Below are positions 36,719 through 45,250 of a stretch of DNA of 64,000 nt, piece after piece. Origin of the DNA: Nocardioides oleivorans (GTDB lineage Bacteria; Actinomycetota; Actinomycetes; Propionibacteriales; Nocardioidaceae); NCBI RefSeq assembly GCF_004137255.1, contig NZ_SDWT01000001.1, positions 2,356,001 to 2,420,000 of the forward strand, given 5' to 3'. How positions within the stretch are numbered: position 1 is the first letter of the stretch; each line of letters begins with the position of its first letter. Below the pieces are notes generated by a model. It saw only the letters and a list, made by a program, of their open reading frames with translations, made no database searches and was not told the DNA's origin. The translations under genes were made by a program, and so were the position numbers.

Positions 36719-38080
36719 TCATGCGGGAGGGACCACGGGCGATGCCGAGCGCATGACGTCCGGCTCGGCGTCCGGCTCGGCGTCCGGCGTCTCGTCCGGG
36801 GCCTGGGGCTCGGGCGCGCCGGGCTCGTCGACCGCGAGCCGTCGCATGGCGCCGGCGACGCCGAGGACCAGGAACACGCACCCCGAGGTCTGGGGGAAGG
36901 CGAAGGTGTCGAAGAAGGCGAACGACGTGGCGCCGGCGAGGATCGAGGCCATCAGGGCACGGGAGAGCTGCCGGTCCTCGAGGGGTACGCCGTTGCCGGC
37001 CCGTCGAGCGGCGAAGAAACCGGTCGCGAGGAGGAGCAGCAGGCCGCCGAGGCCGAGGACCCCGCCCTCGATGAGGAGGCCGAGGTAGCCGTTGTCGAGG
37101 ATCCAGTAGCGGGGCAGGAAGGTGCCGAAGCCACGGCCCAGGACCGGGCTGTTGGCGATGAACGCGCCGGCCACCTCGTAGCTGCCGGTCCGCGAGGCGA
37201 CGCTCGGGTCGGAGTCGGCGTTGGAGAAGAGCCCGAGGATCGCGCCGAGCAGGCCCGGCACCGAGACGTAGAGCGCCGTCGACACCACCGCCATGAACCC
37301 GAGCGCCTGGAGCCGCTGCCGGTTGGTCCACGAGAAGGCGAGGACGAGCAGCCCGACGGCCGCGCAGAGGTAGGCCGAGCGGGAGACCGAGAGGTAGATC
37401 GAGAGGATCATCGGCACGAGCATCAGCCGGAAGGCCCACCGGTGGTAGGTCCCACCGGCGAGGGAGATGACCAGTGGCAGCGCCATCGCCAGCACCACGC
37501 CGTACTCGATCGCGCTGGCCGACGTGCCGCTCGGGCGCGCGAACCCGGCGCGTGCCCCGAGCTCGGTGACGGCGGCCGAGGTCAGCCCGGGGATGGAGAG
37601 ACGGTCGATCCACAGCTGGTGGGTGACGTACTGGACGAAGCCCAGGATGGCGACCGCACCGGCGGCGAGGGCGAGGCGACGCAGCAGCGTGTGGAGCCGG
37701 TCGTAGGTGGTGATGCCGTCGCTGGCGAGCAGCAGGATCCCGGCCATGCCGAGCAGCCGGAGGATCCCGTTGTCGGCGACGCTGACCTCGTCACCGGGGA
37801 TCGGCCCGGACATCGCGTGGGCGTAGACCAGGAACATCACCAGCAGCCAGCCGAGCATCGCCGCCCGCACCGGCTGGAAACCGGTGGTGTGCGGCTCGGT
37901 GCGACGCACGTGGAACCACAGCCACCAGAAGAACGCACCGACACCGAGCAGGTTCGACGGGCTGCCCGCGCTGCCGAGCGAGGGCACCACCATCGACGAC
38001 GGGATGCCCCACAGCAGCACGAGGTAGATCGTGAGCAGGGACGTCGCGTCGAATCCGCGCCGTGAGACGGCGTCGTTCAT
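36719..38080 (-). CDS. Wzy-like polysaccharide polymerase / O-antigen ligase family
   Basis: A 453-residue protein with about 11 membrane helices and a periplasmic loop between IDRLSIPGLTSAAVTELG and FARPSGTSASAIEYG. The segment FIANSPVLGRGFGTF followed by DNGYLGLLIEGGVLGL is the Wzy_C/O-antigen ligase signature. It joins repeat units or moves the polymer to an acceptor. The last 35 residues are a Pro/Asp/Glu-rich tail. ATG 38080 overlaps the stop of the Wzz-like gene. Confidence 0.85.
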   Translation of the reverse strand: MNDAVSRRGFDATSLLTIYLVLLWGIPSSMVVPSLGSAGSPSNLLGVGAFFWWLWFHVRRTEPHTTGFQPVRAAMLGWLLVMFLVYAHAMSGPIPGDEVSVADNGILRLLGMAGILLLASDGITTYDRLHTLLRRLALAAGAVAILGFVQYVTHQLWIDRLSIPGLTSAAVTELGARAGFARPSGTSASAIEYGVVLAMALPLVISLAGGTYHRWAFRLMLVPMILSIYLSVSRSAYLCAAVGLLVLAFSWTNRQRLQALGFMAVVSTALYVSVPGLLGAILGLFSNADSDPSVASRTGSYEVAGAFIANSPVLGRGFGTFLPRYWILDNGYLGLLIEGGVLGLGGLLLLLATGFFAARRAGNGVPLEDRQLSRALMASILAGATSFAFFDTFAFPQTSGCVFLVLGVAGAMRRLAVDEPGAPEPQAPDETPDAEPDAEPDVMRSASPVVPPA

Positions 38081-39054
38081 CGGTTCCTGCCGGCTGCTCT
38101 CGTCCGGGGCTTGGCCACCGGGGCGTCCCGGAAGCGGTGGCTGTCACGGGGACCCGAGCCGTTGTGCAGCCACTTCGAGCGGGCCGGGCTCACCGCCAGC
38201 TCGGACTCCACCGGGATCCGGTAGGTGTAGACCGGCTCCTCGACGTCGTCGTCCACCTCGACCGGGTCGTCGACCTCGTCCTCGTCGTCCACTTCGTCGT
38301 CCACCTCGTCCTCGGCCACGTCCTCGGACGCGTCCTCGTAGGGGTCGTCGAAGGGGTCGAGCGGCGCAGCCGCCGCCTCCTCCTCGGCGAGCCGGACCTC
38401 CTCGGCCTCGCGGGCCGCCCGCAGCGCACGGGAACGGGCCCGGGCGAGCAGCAGCGAGTCGACGAGCGCCAGCAGCAGCAGGCCGAGACCGCCCGCGACC
38501 GCGGTGGTCATCAGACCGGCACGGATCTGGCCCTTGCGCACCACCGCCGGACGCGAGTCCTGGGTCAGCTTGCGGGCCGTGACGAGTCCCTCCTGCGGCA
38601 GCCCGAGGCCACCCTGGAGGTCGTCGAGGATCTGCGGCACCCGGCCCATCAGCTCCTCGAGCGCTGCCGAGGTGCCGGCCGTGGTGTCGCCCTCGACGTC
38701 GAACAGGATGATCGGCGCGCTGTTGGTGAAGTCGGGCGTCGCCTCGTAGGACGTGCCCGGGAAGTCCTCCGCGAACTGCGTCTGGACGGTGCGCGACTTC
38801 AGTGTCCGGATGACCACGTCGCGTGCCTGGTTGACGCCGGCCAGCTCGAGGTAGGGGTTGCCCACCGTGGTGGTCTCGCCCTCCTTCTTCATCGACGTCG
38901 CCGGTGGGAAGACCAGGGCCGAGCCCTCGGCCTCGTAGGTCGGACCCACCACGTCGCGCACGACGTAGGTGGTCGCTCCGACGGTGAGTGCCAGCACCAC
39001 CAGTGAGAGGTACCAGCGGCGCACCAACGTGCGCCAGAAAACCCGCAGCTCCAC
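38077..39054 (-). CDS. Wzz-like chain-length/polysaccharide co-polymerase protein
   Basis: A 325-residue protein with a helix at about 15-37 (YLSLVVLALTVGATTYVV), an outer domain with VGPTYEAEGSALVFPP, and a second helix at about 180-203. No tyrosine-kinase domain follows. The cytoplasmic tail has a striking acidic run (about residues 245-290, Asp/Glu/Val repeats). GTG 39054 has AAGGGGG five bases away. It pairs with the Wzy-like gene at 36719 through ATGA and with the similar protein at 43261. Confidence 0.78.
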   Translation of the reverse strand: MELRVFWRTLVRRWYLSLVVLALTVGATTYVVRDVVGPTYEAEGSALVFPPATSMKKEGETTTVGNPYLELAGVNQARDVVIRTLKSRTVQTQFAEDFPGTSYEATPDFTNSAPIILFDVEGDTTAGTSAALEELMGRVPQILDDLQGGLGLPQEGLVTARKLTQDSRPAVVRKGQIRAGLMTTAVAGGLGLLLLALVDSLLLARARSRALRAAREAEEVRLAEEEAAAAPLDPFDDPYEDASEDVAEDEVDDEVDDEDEVDDPVEVDDDVEEPVYTYRIPVESELAVSPARSKWLHNGSGPRDSHRFRDAPVAKPRTRAAGRNR

Positions 39055-39137
39055 GCTGCCCCCTTGCTTCTGCGTGATCAGCTCGACCCCGAGAGTTCCA
39101 CGACCTCGGGCCGGTCGGCCGGGCTCGTGGACCCCTT

Positions 39138-39150
39138 CCCACAAATGGGG
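39138..39150 (+). promoter_or_regulatory. Candidate shared operator, site B
   Basis: CCCACAAATGGGG lies between the divergent Wzz-like (minus) and GNAT-like (plus) genes, 84 and 54 bases from the two starts. It is the best fit to the recurring semi-palindrome. Confidence 0.5.
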
Positions 39151-39203
39151 TACGTGGTCCTCGCACCGGGCGACTGGGGCGTGCTTGTTCCTACGGTGGT
39201 CCC

Positions 39204-40082
39204 ATGGTTGACGGACCCAGGGGGGTGGACGTCGCTCCCATCCGGGACGAGGACGTCCAGGCCGTCGGTGAGTTCCTGCACCGGCACTTGAACAGTCGCC
39301 TCAGCGGCCGGCTGTGGGCGCGCTCGGCGCTGCCGACGTGGACCGTCGACGCGCCCAACCACGGCTTCCTCCTGCGCCAGGGCGACGACATCGTCGGCGT
39401 CTACCTCGCCTTCTACTCCGAGCGGCCGGTGGCGGACGGGACCGGGTCCCGCAAGGTCTGCAACCTCGCCGCGTGGTGCGTGCTGGAGGAGCACCGCGCC
39501 CACGGCGTACGACTGGTGCGGGCGATGCTGCGCCAGAAGGGCTACGACTTCGTCGACCTGTCGCCCAGCGGCAACGTCGTCGACCTCAACACCCGCCTCG
39601 GCTTCGAGTTCCTCGACACGACCTCGGCGATGGTGCCCAACGTGCCGCTGCCCTCACGTCGGGGCGTGCGGGTGCTGACCCGGCCCACGGACATCGAGCG
39701 GGCGCTGCCCGAGCACGAGCTCGCGGTCTACCGCGACCACCGCCACGCCGGCGCCGCCTGGCACTTCGTCGTCCAGGTGGGCGAGGAGTCCTGCTACGTC
39801 GTCGCTCGCCGCGACCGGCGCAAGCGGATGCCGGTCTTCGCGACGCTGCTCCACGTCTCGGACCCCGCCGTGCTCGCCCGCGCCGGCCACGCGCCGTACC
39901 GCCACCTCCTCCTGCGGCACCGCACCCTCGTGACCCTCGCCGAGCACCGCGTCGCGGGCCGGCCGCCGCGCCTGTCGCGGCCCCAGCGCGCGCCGCGCCG
40001 CCGGATGTACCGCAGCCCGCACCAGACCCCGGCCTCGTCCATCGACTACCTCTACAGCGAGCTGACATGCGTGCCCTGGTGA
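39204..40082 (+). CDS. GNAT-like acetyl/acyltransferase, probably two-domain
   Basis: A 292-residue soluble protein. Residues 10-150 fit a GNAT fold: FLLRQGDDIVGVYLAFY, then NLAAWCVLEEHRAHGVRLVRAML in the acyl-CoA loop position, and LNTRLGFEFLD near the end. Residues 155-292 are basic and less conserved. It overlaps the acyl-CoA ligase gene by 16 bases, so the two should be co-translated. Its partner triad (ligase, decarboxylase, carrier protein) suggests that it moves an acyl group from carrier to sugar; this is inferred. No member of known function was recognised. Confidence 0.65.
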   Translation: MVDGPRGVDVAPIRDEDVQAVGEFLHRHLNSRLSGRLWARSALPTWTVDAPNHGFLLRQGDDIVGVYLAFYSERPVADGTGSRKVCNLAAWCVLEEHRAHGVRLVRAMLRQKGYDFVDLSPSGNVVDLNTRLGFEFLDTTSAMVPNVPLPSRRGVRVLTRPTDIERALPEHELAVYRDHRHAGAAWHFVVQVGEESCYVVARRDRRKRMPVFATLLHVSDPAVLARAGHAPYRHLLLRHRTLVTLAEHRVAGRPPRLSRPQRAPRRRMYRSPHQTPASSIDYLYSELTCVPW

Positions 40083-41686
40083 ACCCGACCCGACCCGCGA
40101 CCCGCACCCGCCTCCACCACCTCGTCGAGGAGCAGGCGCACCTGCGCAGCGAGCGCACGGCACTGACCCACGGCAGCTCGTCGCTCACCTATGCCGAGCT
40201 CTGGGACCGCGTCGCGCACCTGGGTGCCGTCCTCGCCGACCTCGGCCTCGACCGCGGCGACCGGGTGGCGATCTTCCTCGACAAGCGCCCGGACACCGTC
40301 GCCTCGATCTTCGGCACCTCGGTCGCCGACGGCGTCTTCGTGCCGGTCAACCCGGTGCTCAAGGCGCCGCAGGTCTCCTACATCCTCGGCGACTGCGGCG
40401 TGCGGGTGCTGGTCACGACCCGCCAGCGCTGGGAGTCGGTGCGCGAGGAGGCGAAGGAGTGCGCGGCCCTCGAGCACGTGCTGCTCGTCGACGCCGAGCC
40501 CGGCACGTCCGACGGTTTCGTGCACGCCCTGGCGGACTTCGCCGACCTCGCGCCCGTCGACCTGACCGGCTCCACCGTCGACCTCGACATGGCCGCCATC
40601 CTCTACACCTCCGGCAGCACCGGCCGTCCGAAGGGCGTCGTGCTCAGCCACCGCAACCTGCTGGTCGGCGCGGAGAGCGTCAGCACCTACCTCGCGAACT
40701 CCGAGGACGACGTGATCCTCTCGGCGCTGCCGCTGAGCTTCGACGCCGGCCTGAGCCAGCTCACGACCGCCTTCTCCGCCGGAGCTCACGTCGTGCTGCT
40801 CAACTACCTGCTGCCGCGCGACGTGCCGAGGCTGTGCGCGAAGCACGGCGTCACGGGCCTCACCTGCGTGCCGCCGCTGTGGCTGCAGCTGGTCACCGTC
40901 GAGTGGCCGCCGGAGGCGACCGCGTCGATGCGCTACCTCGCCAACACCGGCGGCCGGATGCCGCGCGCGACGCTCGACCGGCTGCGCGAGATCTTCCCGT
41001 CGGCCAGCCCGTTCCTGATGTACGGCCTGACCGAGGCGTTCCGCTCCACCTACCTCGACCCCGCCGAGGTCGACGCCCGCCCCGACTCGATCGGCAAGGC
41101 GATCCCGAACGCGGAGATCCTCGTCGTGAAGCCGGACGGCACGCCGTGCGGGCCGGGCGAGGAGGGCGAGCTCGTGCACCGCGGCCCCCTCGTCGCGATG
41201 GGCTACTGGGGCAACGCGGAGAAGACCGCCGAGCGCTTCAAGCCGGTGCCCGGACCGGAGTCCGACTGGCGCGCGCCCGAGCTCGCGGTGTGGTCCGGCG
41301 ACCGGGTGGTGAGCGACGAGGAGGGCTACCTCTACTTCGTCGGGCGCACCGACGACATGATCAAGACCAGCGGCTACCGGGTCTCCCCGACGGAGATCGA
41401 GGAGGTCGCCTACGACTCCGGCCTGGTCACCGACGCCGTCGCGCTCGGCCTGCCCGAGCCGGGCCTCGGCCACCGGGTGGTGCTCCTCGTGAGCCCCTAC
41501 GGCGGCGACACGGTCGACACGACCGAGCTGCTGGCGATCATGCGCCGAACGCTCCCGCTCTACATGGTGCCGGCGGAGGTCGTCGTACGCCCCGAGCTGC
41601 CGCGCAGTCCCAACGGGAAGTTCGACCGGGTGCTGCTGCGCCAGCAGCTCGAGACAGCGCTCGACACAGCAGGGGAGCAGGCATGA
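40067..41686 (+). CDS. AMP-forming acyl-CoA/acyl-ACP ligase, exosortase-A-associated type
   Basis: A 539-residue ANL-superfamily enzyme. The ATP/AMP motif is LYTSGSTGRPKGVV near 180; YGLTEAFRSTY and GRTDDMIKTSGYRVSP are the later adenylation motifs. The family is like the ligase that sits in XrtA-type polysaccharide loci (TIGR03098 type). It activates a carboxylic or amino acid with ATP. Here the obvious acceptor is the carrier protein at 42969. It overlaps the GNAT-like gene by 16 bases and the decarboxylase gene by four. Confidence 0.85.
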   Translation: MRALVNPTRPATRTRLHHLVEEQAHLRSERTALTHGSSSLTYAELWDRVAHLGAVLADLGLDRGDRVAIFLDKRPDTVASIFGTSVADGVFVPVNPVLKAPQVSYILGDCGVRVLVTTRQRWESVREEAKECAALEHVLLVDAEPGTSDGFVHALADFADLAPVDLTGSTVDLDMAAILYTSGSTGRPKGVVLSHRNLLVGAESVSTYLANSEDDVILSALPLSFDAGLSQLTTAFSAGAHVVLLNYLLPRDVPRLCAKHGVTGLTCVPPLWLQLVTVEWPPEATASMRYLANTGGRMPRATLDRLREIFPSASPFLMYGLTEAFRSTYLDPAEVDARPDSIGKAIPNAEILVVKPDGTPCGPGEEGELVHRGPLVAMGYWGNAEKTAERFKPVPGPESDWRAPELAVWSGDRVVSDEEGYLYFVGRTDDMIKTSGYRVSPTEIEEVAYDSGLVTDAVALGLPEPGLGHRVVLLVSPYGGDTVDTTELLAIMRRTLPLYMVPAEVVVRPELPRSPNGKFDRVLLRQQLETALDTAGEQA

Positions 41687-42921
41687 GGACCGAGGACCAC
41701 CTGGCCGCGTTCGGCCGCGACGGCAGCGAGCTGGTCGTCGCCGGGATCCCGCTGGGCCGACTGGCCGCGCGCGTGGGCTCGACGCCCTTCTTCGCCTACG
41801 ACCGCGCCGCGATCACGGCCCGGGTCGCCGAGGTGCGGGCCGCGCTGCCCGACCGCGTCGGACTGGGGTACGCCGTCAAGGCCAACCCGATGCCCGCCGT
41901 GGTCCAGCACCTGTCCGGGCTCGTCGACTCCCTCGACGTCGCCTCTGCGGGCGAGCTCGCGGTCGCGCTGGACACCGGCCACGACGCGTCGCGGATCAGC
42001 TTCGCCGGCCCCGGCAAGACCGACGCCGAGCTGCGCCGGGCGGTGGCCGCAGGCGTCATCGTCGAGGTCGAGTCGCGCACCGAGATGCAGCGTCTGGTCC
42101 GCACCGGCAAGGAGCTCGCGGTGCTGCCGCGGGCCGCGATCCGGGTCAACCCGGCCTTCGCGGTCAAGGGCTCCGGCATGCGGATGGGAGGCGGCCCCCA
42201 GCAGTTCGGCGTCGACGCCGAGATGGTGCCCTCCCTGCTCGGGGAGGTCTCGCGCACCGACGTCGACGTGCTCGGCTTCCACGTCTTCGCCGGCTCGCAG
42301 AACCTCCGCGCCGACATCCTCGTCGAGGCCCAGGCCCGCACCGTCGAGCTGGTCCTCGAGCTCGCCGCGCATCTCCCGGACGAGGCGCGCTACGTCAACC
42401 TCGGCGGCGGCTTCGGCATCCCCTACTTCGAGAAGGACGAGCGGCTCGACCTCGCCCACGTCGGCGAGCAGCTCGGCGCGCTCCTCGAGGAGCAGGTGGC
42501 CGACAAGCTCCCCGAGGCCGAGGTGTGCCTCGAGCTCGGCCGCTACCTCGTCGGCGAGTCGGGGGTCTACGTCACCCGCGTGGTCGACGTGAAGGAGTCG
42601 CGTGGACAGGCGTACGCCGTCGTCGACGGCGGCATGCACCACCAGCTCGCGGCCTCCGGCAACTTCGGACAGGTGATCCGCCGCAACTACCCGATGGCGC
42701 TGGGCAACCGGCTCGGCGACACGGGATCCGGGTCGGACGCCGCCCCGGTCACGGTCGTGGGCTGCCTCTGCACCCCGCTCGACCTGCTCGGCGACCACGT
42801 CGAGCTGCCGCGCCCGGAGGTGGACGACCTCGTCGTCATCTTCCAGGCCGGCGCCTACGGCCTCACCGCCAGCCCGACCGCGTTCCTCGGCCACGACGCG
42901 CCCGCCGAGGTCCTCCTGTGA
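41683..42921 (+). CDS. PLP-dependent decarboxylase, exosortase-A-associated (fold type III)
   Basis: A 412-residue alanine-racemase-fold enzyme related to LysA. The PLP lysine is K66 in GYAVKANP; GGGFGIPYF, HVFAGSQN and ELGRYLVGESG are the other cofactor contacts. The active-site cysteine loop reads GCLCTPLDLLGD and the C-terminal tyrosine QAGAYG. Relatives include BtrK, which decarboxylates glutamate held on a carrier protein, and the TIGR03099 enzymes of XrtA loci. It lies between a ligase and a carrier protein, so its substrate may be an aminoacyl-ACP. Confidence 0.85.
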   Translation: MRTEDHLAAFGRDGSELVVAGIPLGRLAARVGSTPFFAYDRAAITARVAEVRAALPDRVGLGYAVKANPMPAVVQHLSGLVDSLDVASAGELAVALDTGHDASRISFAGPGKTDAELRRAVAAGVIVEVESRTEMQRLVRTGKELAVLPRAAIRVNPAFAVKGSGMRMGGGPQQFGVDAEMVPSLLGEVSRTDVDVLGFHVFAGSQNLRADILVEAQARTVELVLELAAHLPDEARYVNLGGGFGIPYFEKDERLDLAHVGEQLGALLEEQVADKLPEAEVCLELGRYLVGESGVYVTRVVDVKESRGQAYAVVDGGMHHQLAASGNFGQVIRRNYPMALGNRLGDTGSGSDAAPVTVVGCLCTPLDLLGDHVELPRPEVDDLVVIFQAGAYGLTASPTAFLGHDAPAEVLL

Positions 42922-42968
42922 CGCCAGAGCCCGTGACATCCGAACCGACAGCACCAGGGAGCACCGCC

Positions 42969-43241
42969 ATGACCGCCAGCACCGACCTCTCCACCGACAC
43001 CACCCTCGCGGGGGTCGTCGAGGTGCTCACCCGCACCCTCGGCATCGAGGACCGCGCCGGGTCGATGACCCGCGACACCGGCCTCTTCGGCGAGCTGCCC
43101 GAGCTCGACTCCCTCGGCGTCGTCGAGCTCGCCGCGGCCCTCGAGGACCGCTTCGACATCGAGATCGACGACGAGGACTTCACCGGCGAGGTCTTCGAGA
43201 CCGTCGGCAGCCTCACCGACTTCATCGCCTCGCGCGCCTGA
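42969..43241 (+). CDS. Acyl carrier protein
   Basis: A 90-residue four-helix carrier protein with the phosphopantetheine serine S48 in ELDSLGVVELAAALEDRF. The final helix and FETVGSLTDFIASR match ACPs. ATG 42969 has AGGGAG eight bases upstream; a GTG overlapping the decarboxylase stop at 42918 would add a proline-rich lead. It is separate from the housekeeping fatty-acid ACP and should carry the group made by its two neighbours. Confidence 0.9.
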   Translation: MTASTDLSTDTTLAGVVEVLTRTLGIEDRAGSMTRDTGLFGELPELDSLGVVELAAALEDRFDIEIDDEDFTGEVFETVGSLTDFIASRA

Positions 43242-43260
43242 GCCGGGTCGACCACCAGCC

Positions 43261-43989
43261 ATGACGTCCCGGGACCTCATCGTCGCGGCCCTGCGCCGCT
43301 GGTACGTCATGCTCGTCGGCGCCGTGATCAGCCTCGGCATGGTCTACGTCGCCACCCACCAGCAACCCGTCTACTGGACCCAGTTCAACGTGCTGCTGAT
43401 CGGTCCCCAGGACCCCGAGTTCCCCAACTACCTCGAGGACCCGCGGTTCACGCTCTACCCGTTCGTCGGGGTCGTCGTCGACGACGTCAACGGCGGCGAG
43501 AGCCCGATGCTGACCGCGTCGGTCGAGACCAACATGGTCGGCCAGGGGATCACCGACGGCGTCCAGGTGCGCGTGCCCAACCTCGGCACCCAGTGGCGGC
43601 GCGAGATGACCGCGAGCTACATCGACGTCCAGGTGGCCGCTCCGACGCCGGAGGAGGTGACCCGGCGCTCCGACACGACCATCGCCGAGATCGCGGACTC
43701 CCTGGCGACCCGCCAGGACGAGCTCGGCATCGTCCCGGGGATGCGGGTCTCCTCGCGCCCCGCCACGAAGGCCCCGCTGATCTACCAGATCGGCGGCAAC
43801 CCGCTCCGTGCGGCGGCCGCCACCGGGATGAGCGGCGCCGCGATCACGATCGCGCTCGTTTGCTGGCTCGAGCGCCGGCGCAACCGCCGCCTCGCGGTCG
43901 CCACGACGGCTTCGGCGACGACGTACGCCGAACCGGACCCGCAGGCGGGCACCGCCGCGGCAGCCGACCGCACGCCCGCGCTGGTCTGA
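43261..43989 (+). CDS. Wzz-like membrane protein
   Basis: A 242-residue protein with a helix at about 15-30 (YVMLVGAVISLGMVYVATH), an outer domain of about 150 residues, and a second helix at 185-203, matching the chain-length-determinant layout. The region PVYWTQFNVLLIGPQD after the first helix resembles the one after the first helix of the 38077 protein. It has a short basic/alanine tail and no kinase domain. It follows the ACP gene by 19 bases. Confidence 0.7.
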   Translation: MTSRDLIVAALRRWYVMLVGAVISLGMVYVATHQQPVYWTQFNVLLIGPQDPEFPNYLEDPRFTLYPFVGVVVDDVNGGESPMLTASVETNMVGQGITDGVQVRVPNLGTQWRREMTASYIDVQVAAPTPEEVTRRSDTTIAEIADSLATRQDELGIVPGMRVSSRPATKAPLIYQIGGNPLRAAAATGMSGAAITIALVCWLERRRNRRLAVATTASATTYAEPDPQAGTAAAADRTPALV

Positions 43990-44004
43990 CCTCGGTCGTC
44001 GGCC

Positions 44005-45156
44005 TCAGCCGACGCGGAGCGGGACGGCCTGCGGGCGGCCCCACTCCTGCGGCAGGTGCGTCGCCGACGGTCCGCCGACCAGCCAGACCTCGCCCCACTG
44101 GACGCCGGCGAGCCAGGACCGCTGCCCGCTGAGCGCCGGCCACAGGCCGGGGAGGTCGCAGAGGGTGAGTCCGGTGACGAGCACGTGGTCGCGCTCGGAC
44201 AGCGGCGCCACGGTGTCGGCGACGGCGTCGAGGCGGGTCGCCGCCATCACGACCGGCCGGTCGCGGCGGTCGAGGACGGTCGTCGCCCCGGCCACCCGGG
44301 CGAACGCGCCCGTCGGGTCGGCGTTGACCAGGTGCAGCGGGTCGCCGTGGGAGAAGTCGATGACGTCGACCTCGTGCGCGATGTCGGCGATGACCACCTG
44401 CTGACCGGTCGCGGCGTGGACGCGCGCGGCCGCGGCGGACTGCTTGAGCCAGGTCCTGCGCCACCGCTGCGATCGCAGCACCGGGAGGTCGCGCCAGTCG
44501 CGCCGGCCGGTCACGGTGCCGCACGTCGTGCGGATCGGCAGCTCGGCCGGGAACAGGTCGCCCACGTGCAGGTGCGCGTCGTCGAGACGGGCGAGGTTGA
44601 CGGTGAGGCTGTTGTGCGTGATCGCGGTGTCGACGGCGCCCGCGCGGCGCCCGAGGGCCCGCATGCGCAGGGCGTACTCGACGGCGTACGCGTGCCAGGC
44701 GAGCAGCGGGTCCTCGCTGAGCGGGTGCTCGAGGAACGTCTCGCGGCGCGCCATGAGGAGCACCTCGTCGAGGGTCTGGACCTCGACGGGGGCGGGCGCG
44801 GGCGCGCCGATGAGGATCACCCGGTCGCGGAGCCTGCCGACGAGCTCGCCGGAGGAGGTCAGGCCGCAGGAGCCCAGGACGCCCCAGTCCGGGTCGTCGA
44901 GGGCGGCGGCCGCCTCGGCCAGCCGGGGCAGGTCGTGGAGGTAGACGTCCTGGTGGGCGAGGACGACCACGTCGTGCTCGGCGAGCCGCACGGCGTGGTT
45001 GAGCGCCGCGCCGGCAGAGGCGAACTGGTGGGTGGTGTTGTCGATCGGGAGGTACTGCACCTCGACGCCGCTGGTGGCGGCTGCGGCGATCGAGCGGTCG
45101 AGGCAGTGCCGTCGCACCTCGACGTCGTTGTACACGCACGCGATCGTCAGCCCCAC
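44005..45156 (-). CDS. GT-A family glycosyltransferase (GT2-like)
   Basis: A 383-residue protein. It begins LTIACVYNDVEVRRHCLDRSI and has a GALNHAV and VVVLAHQDVYL region, in which HQD takes the place of the metal-binding DxD, as in the Glyco_tranf_2_5 family. The C-terminal half is of unknown fold and may be a nucleotide-binding or partner domain (FSHGDPLHLVNADPTG). GGAGGGGG sits before GTG 45156. It has its own candidate operator upstream. Confidence 0.68.
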   Translation of the reverse strand: MGLTIACVYNDVEVRRHCLDRSIAAAATSGVEVQYLPIDNTTHQFASAGAALNHAVRLAEHDVVVLAHQDVYLHDLPRLAEAAAALDDPDWGVLGSCGLTSSGELVGRLRDRVILIGAPAPAPVEVQTLDEVLLMARRETFLEHPLSEDPLLAWHAYAVEYALRMRALGRRAGAVDTAITHNSLTVNLARLDDAHLHVGDLFPAELPIRTTCGTVTGRRDWRDLPVLRSQRWRRTWLKQSAAAARVHAATGQQVVIADIAHEVDVIDFSHGDPLHLVNADPTGAFARVAGATTVLDRRDRPVVMAATRLDAVADTVAPLSERDHVLVTGLTLCDLPGLWPALSGQRSWLAGVQWGEVWLVGGPSATHLPQEWGRPQAVPLRVG

Positions 45157-45231
45157 GGTGTCCCCCTCCGGACGGTCTCGCGCCAGTCCACCACCCGGGC
45201 CGCCGCCCGGGGCCGCGTGCGAGGGCGACTT

Positions 45232-45247
45232 CCCCCAAATGTGGGAG
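45232..45247 (-). promoter_or_regulatory. Candidate shared operator, site A
   Basis: The minus strand reads CTCCCACATTTGGGGG, 76 bases before the glycosyltransferase start at 45156. It is one of the closest matches to the shared motif. Confidence 0.45.
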
Positions 45248-45250
45248 CGC

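Noticed and set aside
39204..43241. An exosortase/PEP-CTERM system.
   Set aside because: No exosortase-like multi-helix Cys protease and no PEP-CTERM tail was seen. Only accessory genes resemble it.
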